DNA of 13,794 nucleotides. Source: Xanthobacteraceae bacterium. Lineage in GTDB: Bacteria > Pseudomonadota > Alphaproteobacteria > Rhizobiales > Xanthobacteraceae. A program made the position numbers and the translations under genes. Positions within the stretch are counted from its first letter, which is position 1, and each line of letters opens with the position of its first letter. This document shows, piece by piece, positions 6,656-13,794 of the stretch. A model generated the notes under the pieces. It was not told the origin of the DNA, searched no databases, and saw only the letters and a list, made by a program, of their open reading frames with translations. Location: the NCBI GenBank assembly GCA_030037185.1, contig JASHRR010001343.1, forward strand, positions 1 through 13,794. Reading direction: 5' to 3'.

Positions 6656-8281
6656 ATGAGGCAGCCCAGCTCCATCAGATTTCACCTGTCGGTGGTATTC
6701 ATCTTTTTCTTCTTGCTGATGTTTTTCCTCGGCATGTTGAGCATTGCCCGGCTTCGCGACTTTAACAACGTGTCCGCCGACATCGCCGATTTGTGGTTGC
6801 CGGATACGCGTGTGCTCGGCGATCTCAACAACTACACATCGGACTTCCGCGCCGCCGAGGCGAGCACCCTGCTATCGTCGGATGCAACCGATCGCGACGC
6901 AATCGAACGAGAAATGGTCGAGCTCGATCGCGCCATTTCGCAGGCGCAGGGGAGCTACGAGCGCATTCGCCACGATGCCGAAGAGGCGGCTCTCTACGGC
7001 CGATTCCGCGAGCGCTGGACCGACTATCGGGCCGTTGTCAATCAAATGCTGGAACAATCGCGAAGCGGCCGCAAGGCGGAGGCGATTTCCGCCTATATGA
7101 CGACGTCGCGCACTGCATACAACGCGGCCAGCGACGCGCTCGGGCAGCTTACCAAGCACGTGGTCGAAAATGCGCAAGAGGCCGCAGGACGAGTGGCGAT
7201 CGCCTATCTGGACGCGAAATGGCTGATCGGCATCGCGATGGTATTCGCCGGCGTGCTGGTGGTCGCCGCGCTGGTCTATATCAGCCGGTCGATCTCAAGC
7301 CCGCTGCTCCGTCTCGCCGGCTATATGCATCGCCTCGCCGCTAACGACACGGACATCGAGATTCGCGACACTGAGCGCAAGGACGAGATCGGCGAAATGG
7401 CGCGTGCGGCCGTGGTCTTCCGCAACAATGCGATCGAGCTCATGGTCACCCAGCGCGGACTCGCTCAACAAGCCTCGATGCTCGAAGAGAAGCTTGCCGC
7501 CGAGCGGCACCTCACGCAACTGCAGCGCAACTTCGTCTCGATGGCGTCGCACGAATTCCGCACGCCGTTGACCATCATTGACGGCCATGCGCAGCGCCTG
7601 AACAAGCTTAAAGAGCGGATCGGCGTCGACGAGATCGTCGCTCGTGCGAGCAAGATTCGCGCCGCCGTCCTGCGCATGACCCATCTGATCGACAATCTGT
7701 TGACTTCGACGCGCCTCGTCGAGAGAGGTGCCGGGCTCTATTTCCATCCGCAGGAAGTCGACCTGCGCGAGCTGGTGCATGACGTCTGCCAGCTTCATCG
7801 CGAATGCTCTCCAGGCTCGACCATCGTGGAGGAGTTAGGCGACCGCAGCCTCCGCATGGTCGGCGACCCGAAGCTTTTGTCCCAGGTGTTCGACAACCTG
7901 CTGTCAAACGCAATCAAGTACTCGCCAGGTGGCGGGCTCGCCCGGATCAGGTCGCGTGCCGCGGACGGATGGCTCATGGTGACGGTCGAGGACCATGGCA
8001 TCGGCATTCCGGCTATGGACCTTGGCCGGCTCTTCGAGCGCTACTTCCGCGGCAGCAACGTCTCGGGAATCGTCGGCACCGGCGTCGGGCTCAATCTGGT
8101 GAAAATGGTGGTCGACCTGCATGGCGGCGACATCGCGGTCGAAAGCCAGGAGGGCAAGGGGTCGCGTTTCACCGTGCGGCTGCCGATCAAGCCGCCGCTC
8201 CACGCCGATCGGCCGCCGTCAATCGAGATGATCGCCGAATTACGCGCCGCCGAGGAGCGGGTCGGCGCCGCTCAGGGCTGA
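6656..8281 (+). CDS. Membrane sensor histidine kinase (periplasmic four-helix sensor, HAMP, HisKA, HATPase)
   Basis: Hybrid-free sensor kinase of 541 residues. TM1 is at about 9-31 and TM2 at about 188-210. Between them is an alpha-helical periplasmic region of about 155 residues, with the LWLPDTRVLGDLNNYTSDFR start typical of MCP-like four-helix-bundle sensors. HAMP follows (about 211-265), with a short coiled coil (265-290). The dimerisation domain has the H-box SMASHEFRTPL with phospho-acceptor H299. The ATPase domain shows the N-box around N414-N418 (NLLSNAIKYS), the G1 box DHGIGIP (446-452), FERYFRGSN (460-468) and the G2 box GTGVGLNLVK (474-483), so all catalytic motifs are present. About 30 residues trail the domain. 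The likely partner is the divergent response regulator. The ligand is not deducible; such sensor bundles detect small molecules or act through membrane cues. ATG 6656 lacks a clear Shine-Dalgarno. Confidence 0.93.
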   Translation: MRQPSSIRFHLSVVFIFFFLLMFFLGMLSIARLRDFNNVSADIADLWLPDTRVLGDLNNYTSDFRAAEASTLLSSDATDRDAIEREMVELDRAISQAQGSYERIRHDAEEAALYGRFRERWTDYRAVVNQMLEQSRSGRKAEAISAYMTTSRTAYNAASDALGQLTKHVVENAQEAAGRVAIAYLDAKWLIGIAMVFAGVLVVAALVYISRSISSPLLRLAGYMHRLAANDTDIEIRDTERKDEIGEMARAAVVFRNNAIELMVTQRGLAQQASMLEEKLAAERHLTQLQRNFVSMASHEFRTPLTIIDGHAQRLNKLKERIGVDEIVARASKIRAAVLRMTHLIDNLLTSTRLVERGAGLYFHPQEVDLRELVHDVCQLHRECSPGSTIVEELGDRSLRMVGDPKLLSQVFDNLLSNAIKYSPGGGLARIRSRAADGWLMVTVEDHGIGIPAMDLGRLFERYFRGSNVSGIVGTGVGLNLVKMVVDLHGGDIAVESQEGKGSRFTVRLPIKPPLHADRPPSIEMIAELRAAEERVGAAQG

Positions 8282-8310
8282 CGGGTGAATGGCCCCTCGA
8301 CCCCCTGCAG

Positions 8311-8337
8311 CCCGGATTGAGCGCAGCGCAGTCCGGG
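8311..8337. repeat. Palindromic CCCGGA...TCCGGG repeat after the kinase gene
   Basis: CCCGGATTG (8311-8319) pairs with CAGTCCGGG (8329-8337) through nine positions, one a G-T wobble, around the loop AGCGCAGCG. Elements of the form CCCGGAT-GAGCGCAGCGA-ATCCGGG are familiar to me as a dispersed intergenic repeat of Bradyrhizobium and Rhodopseudomonas. It starts 30 bp after the kinase stop and could also act as a hairpin at the mRNA 3' end. Only this copy was found in the window. Confidence 0.55.
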
Positions 8338-8815
8338 TCAGCGAGAAGCGCAAGGCGAGGACGCCTCAATTGAGCGGCTGGCACGGCTTTCTGGCGCAGG
8401 CGCACATCGACTCGGTCGCGGTGGCCGGCCGCGCTGCCGACACCGAGGCGCATATGTCGGCTGCCGCGGTTGAATGAGACAACTCAAGAGGGGGACGAGG
8501 CGATAATCTTCGGGGCCTACCGGTTGCATGGCCTCGTCTGCGAAACGAAACAGATTTCAAGAAGCTGTTCGACGCGGTTCGGGCTGCGGGCGGAGCGGGG
8601 AAAGATCCTTCCGCCCGACGAGGCCGAACCCGGCGTGAGGATGAAGACCGTCAGCCTGCATTGAGCGCCACCGGCCCATGCGTTCGCCACGGGGCAAGAT
8701 TGCGGCGGCTGTGAGGCCATGTTTTGAACGTAACATTTCCGTATTGATACCGGCCTGTGCCTCACGGGGCGCGATTGCCGCCGGCGGGGCGAATTAAAAC
8801 ACGGACCTTTCCAAC
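8338..8815. other. Gene-poor stretch, nothing recognised
   Basis: Short open frames exist on both strands (for example 8470-8664 plus), but none has a domain, a good ribosome site or a signal I recognise. TTGAAC near 8725 followed by AT-richer sequence to about 8750, and AATTAAAAC just before 8810, may be promoter-like upstream of the small ORF at 8816; this is weak. Confidence 0.5.
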
Positions 8816-9037
8816 ATGCGTTTTTACTCGGATCCAAACCTTCGACCTGACGAGGTCCAAATCCCCACGCAGCGACGGCAGGGTCGCACACAGCGCGCAC
8901 GGCGGTTGATGAGACGCGTGCTGCTGCGTGCTCTTTGGAAGGCCGGCACGGTACTCGTCTATGCCGTCGCGATCGCGGTGGTCGCCCTCTCCTGCGTCCA
9001 GCTAGCATCGCCGTGGTGGCAAGCGGCGGCGCACTAG
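8816..9037 (+). CDS. Small single-pass membrane protein, hypothetical (doubtful)
   Basis: An ORF of 73 residues from ATG 8816. The first 40 residues are strongly basic (QRRQGRTQRARRLMRRVLLR) and are followed by one clear hydrophobic segment of about 22 residues (GTVLVYAVAIAVVALSCVQL), then a short tail ending in TAG. The basic-then-hydrophobic order predicts a cytoplasmic N-terminus. There is no convincing Shine-Dalgarno. After the TAG the same frame stays open for 24 codons (KTREDLRDDITEIRD...) to TAA at 9110-9112, so it could be the remnant of a longer gene broken by a nonsense change. No family recognised; may not be a gene. Confidence 0.35.
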   Translation: MRFYSDPNLRPDEVQIPTQRRQGRTQRARRLMRRVLLRALWKAGTVLVYAVAIAVVALSCVQLASPWWQAAAH

Positions 9038-9724
9038 AAGACACGCGAGGACCTGCGCGATGATATCACCGAGATTCGCGACACCAATCCGCCCCGATTG
9101 GCGCGAACGTAATCGTCGCGCGAATGCTGCTGGCTTTGGTGGAAGCAGGGAAAAGCAATAGCGCGGGCGTTTTCCTGGGTCAGCTGGTCAGCTAGCTGGT
9201 CCAGGAACGCAATATCAACCTTCAGTCGGGTAGAATCGAGGCGCGGACCGGGCTTCGAATGATGCCGACGGTTCCTCGATCTCCCTATCATTCCGCACGG
9301 CGGATTTTCCCCAGTACGGCTGGTCCGTCATCACCTATTCGGCAGCCACACCGCGATTCCACCGCTTAGCGGCTTATACGCGATGCCTTACCTGTGTGGG
9401 AGCGCCTAGGCGAGCCGCGACTGGTTCCGGGCTTTCGCTGACCATTCCTTGCTGGCGTGCCGTTCTCTATGACCCCGGGGAGTTCGATGATCGTCGAGAA
9501 CCGGTTCTCCGACACCGATGTAGCCTTAGCCGGGTTCTGAGCAGCTCGGCGCTCCCAATCTTCCCGCAATCCACATCACGCGGGATGTCCATTTCGCGGC
9601 TTTCCGATTCGCTTGCGCTGCGGCCTGCCAGGCTGCTCGCCTTGCTGCGGCCCATGCCATCCGATCGCGGGTACGGCGGCGGCCGCGAGGTGCTCCCGGC
9701 TCCTATGGGCCGAATGAGTGGACG
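9038..9724. other. Gene-poor stretch, nothing recognised
   Basis: Apart from the 24 in-frame codons after the small ORF, no frame on either strand has a recognisable domain, signal peptide or ribosome site. A plus-strand frame is open from about 9234 to 9830 but runs into the antisense of the ABM gene and its residues look like non-coding high-GC translation. A short imperfect direct repeat of AGCTGGTC occurs at about 9182-9201. This may be decayed sequence. Confidence 0.5.
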
Positions 9725-10132
9725 TCAATGCGTCTTGGAATTAAAGGCGATCAGCGACATCGGCCGAACGTTGCGGTCCACGATCATGTTGGCGGTCGTC
9801 GCTTGGAATTTCTTGAAGTGCTCGGTCTGACGGTGTGCATCCAATGCGGCCGCATTGTCGTAGACCTCGTAGAGGAAGACGTGATTCGGATTATTGGCCA
9901 GCACTGTGATGTTGAACTCGCGGCAGCCCGACTCCTTGACGGCGTTGGCGCCGTTCTCCTTGATTGCCTCGAGGAATTTGGGCATCTCGGAAGGGATGAC
10001 GACGAGATCGACAGCATTGATATAGACGCCGCCGGTTTGCGCGGCCGCATCATGGCTCGGCGGGAACATCGTGACCGACGCACCGGCGACCAATGCGATG
10101 GCGGCAGTGGACACCAGGGTTAGCTTGCGCAT
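9725..10132 (-). CDS. Exported ABM-domain (quinol monooxygenase/YgiN-like) protein
   Basis: A small protein of 135 residues with the dimeric alpha/beta ferredoxin-like fold of the antibiotic biosynthesis monooxygenase family. The ATG at 10132 is set by a strong Shine-Dalgarno, GGAGG (10140-10144), 7 bases upstream. Residues 1-31 form a Sec signal peptide (MRK, hydrophobic core 4-20, cleavage probably after AAA at 29-31). The domain fills about 36-131, with VYINAVDLVVIP, the helix MPKFLEAIKENGANAVKE, GCREFNITV, and FLYEVYDNAAALDAHRQTEHFKKF, where H100 and H105 fit the usual conserved histidines. Family members oxidise quinols or aromatic polyketides without a cofactor, or only bind or isomerise small substrates; the substrate here is unknown. 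Most relatives are cytoplasmic, so periplasmic location is notable. It is monocistronic as far as seen. The frame stays open upstream to 10318, but without a start signal comparable to the one at 10132. Confidence 0.82.
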   Translation of the reverse strand: MRKLTLVSTAAIALVAGASVTMFPPSHDAAAQTGGVYINAVDLVVIPSEMPKFLEAIKENGANAVKESGCREFNITVLANNPNHVFLYEVYDNAAALDAHRQTEHFKKFQATTANMIVDRNVRPMSLIAFNSKTH

Positions 10133-10454
10133 GGGCTTTCCTCCGTAGATCGACTCTGGTTTGGACAAGAAAGTCGGTTCGCCCCTCCGACACCTGGGCA
10201 TCACGAGCGGGGCGGTCGGCGATACATGATCGAGAGTCCGAGGCAGGTGCGGGCTCGCTTCCAGTGCGTTGCCGGTTTCGGGCTTGAGTTGCAGTTGCTC
10301 GTCCGTAGAACATAGCAAATTCAGTGCGTTGGTGTCCCAAAATGTCCCGGCTCTCGCATTGATGGGACAGCGCGGAACAGCTCTAAACTGATCCTGTGGA
10401 GCAGTAAAGCCACCCGTGCCTCTAACTGGCGCTGCCGATCGTTGCGCGGCCGGC

Positions 10455-10515
10455 TCAATGAAAGGGCTGCCATTGAAAGGCCGTCTTTAACGGCGCCGGG
10501 TCAACGAAAGGCCGG
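10455..10515 (+). repeat. Three short direct repeats around GAAAGG
   Basis: TCAATGAAAGGGCTG (10455-10469), CCATTGAAAGGCCGT (10470-10484) and TCAACGAAAGGCCGG (10501-10515) share the core CAnYGAAAGGSCBG, with the middle copy having T at the third core base. The first two abut and the third follows after 16 bp. A hairpin GCCGT-CTTTA-ACGGC (10480-10494) overlaps the second copy. The set may be a protein-binding array or a decayed repeat. Confidence 0.4.
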
Positions 10516-10721
10516 TGTTCGTTGGCGACCCAGCGCGGCATTGCTATTCGCTCTCTGCAAGATCATCAAAAGATCTTCGCTCTTCCTTAATAACTATATT
10601 AGATGCAGCTGATCGAACCGTATTTGGTGTTTTGTGCGTGTTTAAATGGTGTCGACCGCGGCCGCCCATTTGCGAATTTTTACAAAAACCTAAACCATCC
10701 CGGACCGCTCTTTCCGATCTC

Positions 10722-10736
10722 GGTTACGCCGTAACC
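10722..10736. promoter_or_regulatory. Perfect dyad GGTTAC-GCC-GTAACC
   Basis: Two perfect 6-bp arms around a 3-bp centre, just after the AT-rich pocket. The size and TTAC/GTAA ends recall operators of TetR- or GntR-type repressors, but no regulator gene is adjacent and no transcript start is evident. The nearest plus-strand ORF (10781) is not convincing. Confidence 0.3.
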
Positions 10737-11133
10737 TAACGTGAAAACACTGCACCGGTCGCACGTGCGATTATGACTCGATGACTGTACTGCCGAAGCC
10801 CCGACGCTCTGGCGGCCGTACGGGCGGTCCCGTTGCGCTCGATCCGGCTCCACGAAGGTATCAACGTCGAGCTGCCAGCTTACATTTAGTCCTTCATCAC
10901 ACGTGTGGGTTGCTTGTGCTCGCTGCTGCCCCTTTGCGCTTCTCCTGGGTGCCGCTGCGCTTACTACCAAATGACGTTTGTCGGAACGCGGCGGGGGACG
11001 ACAGGTCGCCGGGTGATGGCCTATCGGTCCCGTGTTTGACAACCAGCTCTTGCAGGTCGGTGGTGCCTCTCGGGTTTGAGTTCAGCGTCGCCACACTCCG
11101 GATTGACGACAGGAAGGGTACAGCTTGCCTGAC

Positions 11134-12087
11134 TCAACGGTTGAGCCAATTCCGTGCGAAGCCGAGGAGGCCCTGCGGCATGAAAATAACCATCGCAATG
11201 AAGATGATCCCCACTGGAATGAGATAGTACTCGGTGAAAAAGCGTGAGAACATCTCGCGGAGCAGCAGGAAAAAACCGGCGCCGACGATGGGGCCGACCA
11301 GCGTTCCGATACCGCCCATGACGTTGAAGATCACTGTCTCCCCGGAAACCAGGAAGTAGACGAAGTCGGGTGCGGCGAAGCGGTTCTGGATGGCGTAGAG
11401 CGCGCCGGCGAGCCCCGCGAACAGTCCCGAAAGCATGACAGCGACGACTTTGTAGCGCTCGACCGGATAACCGATCGCGCGGGTGCGGCTTTCGTTCTCT
11501 CGGATCGACTGCAGCACCATTCCGAAGGGGGACTGGGTGATGCGCCGCAGAGTGAGATAGGATGCCGTCACCACCGCGAGCACGAACCAGTGCAGCGTCT
11601 CGTTCGTGAACGGGGTCGCGTAGAGCCATGGGATCGACAGCGCCGGGCGCCTGAACGTCAGCCCGTTCTCGCCTCCCGTCACATCGGTCCAGGTGAAAAT
11701 GATGACGTAAAAAATCTGCGAGAAGATCAGGGTCGTAATGGCGAAATAGATATCGCGCAGGCGGGTTGAGAAATAGGCCACAAACAGGGCGACGCCCGCT
11801 GCGCCGATGAGCCCGCAGCCTACCGCCAGCCACAGGTTTGGTGGGCTGACCGTCAGCAGTGCCGCGGCCGCGCCGTACATGCCGAGGCCGAAAAAGGCGG
11901 AGTGGCCGAATGAAATCATGCCCGTATAACCGATCAGGAGATCGGACGACATGGCGAGCAGGCCCCAGATCAGGATTTCCGTCAGGAAGCGCCGCCAGAA
12001 TTCCGGCAGTATGAGCGGCGCCGCGCCCAACAGCGCGATCGCGATGCAGAATCCGATCCAGTAGGTCGTGCGCGATCGTTTTTTCAT
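11134..12087 (-). CDS. livM: Branched-chain amino-acid type ABC transporter permease LivM
   Basis: Inner-membrane permease of a HAAT-family ABC importer, 317 residues. It has a basic N-terminus (MKKRSRTTYW) and about ten hydrophobic segments. Family blocks visible are LLAMSSDLLIGYTGMISFGHSAFFGLGMYGAA (about 43-74), FAITTLIFSQIFYVIIFTWTDVTGGENGL, the cytoplasmic SIRENESRTRAIGYPVERYK, and the EAA-like loop GLFAGLAGALYAIQNRF, then VMGGIGTLVGPIVGAG. Its ATG overlaps the livH stop in an ATGA arrangement, so the two are translationally coupled. It is the last gene of the operon. A 13-bp palindrome CTCAACGGTTGAG (11133-11145) covers the stop codon; no T-rich terminator follows. The substrate could be Leu/Ile/Val, but this family also takes up aromatic acids, urea and amides. 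Confidence 0.95.
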   Translation of the reverse strand: MKKRSRTTYWIGFCIAIALLGAAPLILPEFWRRFLTEILIWGLLAMSSDLLIGYTGMISFGHSAFFGLGMYGAAAALLTVSPPNLWLAVGCGLIGAAGVALFVAYFSTRLRDIYFAITTLIFSQIFYVIIFTWTDVTGGENGLTFRRPALSIPWLYATPFTNETLHWFVLAVVTASYLTLRRITQSPFGMVLQSIRENESRTRAIGYPVERYKVVAVMLSGLFAGLAGALYAIQNRFAAPDFVYFLVSGETVIFNVMGGIGTLVGPIVGAGFFLLLREMFSRFFTEYYLIPVGIIFIAMVIFMPQGLLGFARNWLNR

Positions 12088-12980
12088 TTTGGCGTCGGAA
12101 CAAAGAGCCCGGTCGGCCGAATCAACAGAGTCAAGATCAGGACAATGAACGACACAATCACCGCCTGCGCCGGGCTGACCCAGATCGAGGCGTAGGCTTC
12201 AAGAAGGCTGATGAAGATCGCGGCCGCAATCGAGCCGCCAAGATTTCCCATCCCGCCGACGACGACCACGATGAACGCCTTCAGCATCCAATCGAGTCCC
12301 ATGGCGTGGGTGACCCCGACCAGTGGCCCGAACAGCACGCCGCTCGCTGCAGCCATGCCGGCGCCGATGGCGAAAACCGCCGTGTGGACCCACGGAACCG
12401 GGATACCCATGGCCTGCGCCATGACGCGGTCTTGTGTCGTGGCACGAATCCAGATTCCCCAGGTGCCATATTTGAGAAACAGCCAGAAAGCGCCGATGAT
12501 CGCGGCCGATAGCCCGGCAATGACCAGCCGGTACCATGGATATTCGAGGTAAAGGAGCGGGAAGTGGCCGGTGATGGGTTCCTGAATCTTGCGCGCGACC
12601 GGGCCGAACTGCCAGAGCGCATAGTTCTGCAGCACCAGGGAGATGCCGAAGGTGGCGAGGATGGTCGTCAGGGGATCGCGGCCCAGCAAGGGCCGCAGTG
12701 TCACGATTTGGAGCGCAGCGCCGAGGAGCGCGACGACAAGCGTGGCGATAAGGAGCGCCAGCCAGAAGCTGCCGGTCGTTGTAAGCACGACGACGCCGAT
12801 ATAGGCACCCAACATGAACAGCTCGCCGTGGGCAAAATTCACTACGTCCATGATGCCGAAAATCAGTGTCAGACCGGAGGCAACCAGCGCAAGGATCATG
12901 CCGGTGACGATGCCGTTCACGGTCTGGATCAAAATCTGGTCGTAGGGAATGGCGTTGAGCATTTCGAGGACGGCGCTCAT
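12084..12980 (-). CDS. livH: Branched-chain amino-acid type ABC transporter permease LivH
   Basis: Partner permease of LivM in the same importer, 298 residues from ATG 12980. GTG 12989 is an in-frame alternative three codons upstream. Eight or so hydrophobic segments are present. Family blocks seen are NGIVTGMILALVASGLTLIFGIMDVVNFAHGELFMLGAY near the N-terminus, LRPLLGRDPLTTILATFGISL, the cytoplasmic TTQDRVMAQAMGI, and VVGGMGNLGGSIAAAIF near the C-terminus, where the permease contacts the ATPases. The gene ends with a 4-bp overlap onto livM and starts 132 bp after the livF stop, an unusually wide gap for this operon. Confidence 0.95.
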   Translation of the reverse strand: MSAVLEMLNAIPYDQILIQTVNGIVTGMILALVASGLTLIFGIMDVVNFAHGELFMLGAYIGVVVLTTTGSFWLALLIATLVVALLGAALQIVTLRPLLGRDPLTTILATFGISLVLQNYALWQFGPVARKIQEPITGHFPLLYLEYPWYRLVIAGLSAAIIGAFWLFLKYGTWGIWIRATTQDRVMAQAMGIPVPWVHTAVFAIGAGMAAASGVLFGPLVGVTHAMGLDWMLKAFIVVVVGGMGNLGGSIAAAIFISLLEAYASIWVSPAQAVIVSFIVLILTLLIRPTGLFVPTPK

Positions 12981-13026
12981 GAACCGCACTCTAGCACAGC
13001 GTTAAAGTGGTTGATATCAGATCGAT

Positions 13027-13087
13027 ACCATCTATCAGCCTCGTCAGGATGCGTTCGAGTTTGATTTCGATCGTGCGATAAGATGGT
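13027..13087. promoter_or_regulatory. Inverted repeat in the livF-livH gap
   Basis: ACCATCTATC (13027-13036) is complementary to GATAAGATGGT (13077-13087) apart from one bulged base, with 40 bases between. Most of the 132-bp gap between livF and livH could thus fold as a long-looped hairpin in mRNA, or the arms could be two protein sites. TGGT (13008-13011) and ACCA (13027-13030) also frame a 23-bp stretch that loosely recalls GntR operators. An internal promoter for livHM is possible but no clear one is seen. Confidence 0.3.
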
Positions 13088-13112
13088 TTCATGGAAGCGA
13101 TCGATTCGATGA

Positions 13113-13794
13113 CTACACCCCAAGATACTGGCGAATGGCCGCGTCGTTCACCTTGATGTCGGATGCAGCGCAGTGATGCCGCACCGTGCCCTTTTCCATG
13201 ATGTAGATGCGCTCGCTCGCTTCGAGTGTGAGCGGGACATTTTGCTCCACCAAAAGAATGGCCACGCCATCGCGGTGCAGCGCGCCGATGATCTGCCGGA
13301 TCTGCGCGACCATGCGCGGCATCAAGCCTTCCGTCGGCTCATCGAGCAGGATGATTCTGGGCTCAAGCGTCATCGCCCGTGCGATGGCGAGCATTTGCTG
13401 CTCGCCCCCGGAAAGCGTTCCTCCCGGCTGGTACCGCCGCTCCGCGAGGACCGGGAAATACGTGAACACCTTGTCGAGCAGCTGTTGCTTCTTTGGCCCG
13501 GTGACGCCCTGGCGATCGAGACCAGTCCGCAGATTCTCCATGACAGTGAGGAAGCGAAAGATGCGCCGGTCCTCGGGGACATAGCCTATGCCGAGCTGGG
13601 CCAGCTTGTGTGCCGGCAGGCCGGTGACCGCGCGGCCGGCGAACACCACCTCGCCTTGGCTTGGGCGGGCCAATCCGATGATGGTCTTGAGCGTCGTGCT
13701 CTTGCCGACGCCGTTGCGCCCCAACAGGCCGACGACCTCACCTGCACCGACATGCAGCGTCACACCGTGGAGGATGTGGCTCTTGCCATAGTAG
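13113..13794 (-). CDS. livF: Branched-chain amino-acid type ABC transporter ATPase LivF (5'-truncated by window edge)
   Basis: ATP-binding subunit that drives the LivHM permeases. The frame runs off the right edge, and the first visible residues YYGKSHILHGVTLHVGAGEV are the usual LivF start after the first few residues, so only about a dozen N-terminal residues are missing. The GTG at 13763 is not the start. Motifs: Walker A GRNGVGKST (within 13692-13730), LSGGEQQMLAIARAM signature (13371-13415), Walker B IILLDEPTEGL (about 13322-13354), then LLVEQN, the LivF version of the switch region. GYVPEDRRIFRFLTVMENL is the Q-loop neighbourhood characteristic of LivF. It ends QYLGV. It is the first visible gene of the minus-strand operon; livG and a binding-protein gene presumably lie beyond the window. 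Confidence 0.95.
   Translation of the reverse strand, partial: YYGKSHILHGVTLHVGAGEVVGLLGRNGVGKSTTLKTIIGLARPSQGEVVFAGRAVTGLPAHKLAQLGIGYVPEDRRIFRFLTVMENLRTGLDRQGVTGPKKQQLLDKVFTYFPVLAERRYQPGGTLSGGEQQMLAIARAMTLEPRIILLDEPTEGLMPRMVAQIRQIIGALHRDGVAILLVEQNVPLTLEASERIYIMEKGTVRHHCAASDIKVNDAAIRQYLGV

Larger units (their letters stand above)
10133..11133. other. One-kilobase gene-poor region with AT-rich pocket
   Basis: Between the ABM gene and livM no frame has a recognised domain. The open frames 10680-11042 (minus) and 10781-11227 (plus) look like chance; the latter runs into antisense of livM. By hand count, 10561-10650 is about 37% GC, far below the surroundings. The region holds a three-copy repeat, a small hairpin and a TTAC-N3-GTAA dyad, listed separately. 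The ABM promoter should lie in the first 200 bp; AT-richer sequence at about 10310-10345 is the likeliest place. Confidence 0.5.

Noticed and set aside
9842..9857. Perfect palindrome CAATGCGGCCGCATTG
   Set aside because: It lies inside the ABM coding region and encodes conserved-looking residues (AAALDAH); probably a codon coincidence.
10705..10720. Stretch resembling the end of an Illumina adapter (GCTCTTTCCGATCT)
   Set aside because: It has an extra T relative to the adapter and the flanks do not match, so an assembly artefact is not supported.
10680..11227. Open frames on both strands between the AT-rich pocket and livM
   Set aside because: No recognised domain, no good ribosome sites, and the plus-strand one runs into antisense of livM.
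1..13794. tRNA, rRNA, CRISPR array, riboswitch
   Set aside because: No cloverleaf with a GGTTCRA arm, no spaced identical repeats, and no known riboswitch core were noticed on reading both strands; not checked by covariance models.

Overview
The window is GC-rich DNA with the codon use and protein families of an alphaproteobacterium. The best guess is the Bradyrhizobium/Rhodopseudomonas group (Nitrobacteraceae), from the closeness of the RND pump and Liv proteins to those I remember from that group and from a CCCGGA...TCCGGG palindromic repeat of the kind scattered in those genomes. This assignment rests on recognition, not on a search.

Layout. (1) 1-141: the last codons and right terminus of an IS5-family insertion sequence. 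(2) 142-393: a regulatory region with two similar dyads 20 bp apart and a 21/22-bp tandem duplication. (3) 394-5763 (+): a three-gene efflux operon made of a periplasmic adaptor (HlyD/CzcB type), an exported Gly/Ala-rich protein of unknown function, and a CzcA-type heavy-metal RND pump. No outer-membrane factor gene is seen. (4) 5879-8281: a divergent two-component pair, with a REC-LuxR response regulator on the minus strand and a membrane sensor kinase on the plus strand. The regulator converges on the pump gene across a 115-bp gap holding a perfect 16-bp palindrome. (5) 8282-9724: about 1.4 kb with little recognisable content: one palindromic repeat and one doubtful small membrane-protein ORF. 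(6) 9725-10132 (-): a small exported protein of the antibiotic-biosynthesis-monooxygenase (ABM/YgiN-like) fold. (7) 10133-11133: a gene-poor kilobase with an AT-rich pocket, a three-copy short repeat and a TTAC-N3-GTAA dyad. (8) 11134-13794 (-): livM, livH and the 5'-truncated livF of a branched-chain amino-acid type ABC importer, transcribed livF-livH-livM.

How the parts may work together. The adaptor and RND pump should form the inner-membrane and periplasmic parts of a proton-driven cation efflux complex that borrows an outer-membrane channel coded elsewhere. The exported protein between them, with five His residues near Asp/Glu in its first mature segment, is the least explained gene here. 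The two-component system is a plausible but unproven regulator of the pump. The liv genes form a separate uptake operon.

No tRNA, rRNA, CRISPR array or complete mobile element was seen. The most interesting leads are the exported protein inside the efflux operon and the paired dyads upstream of it.
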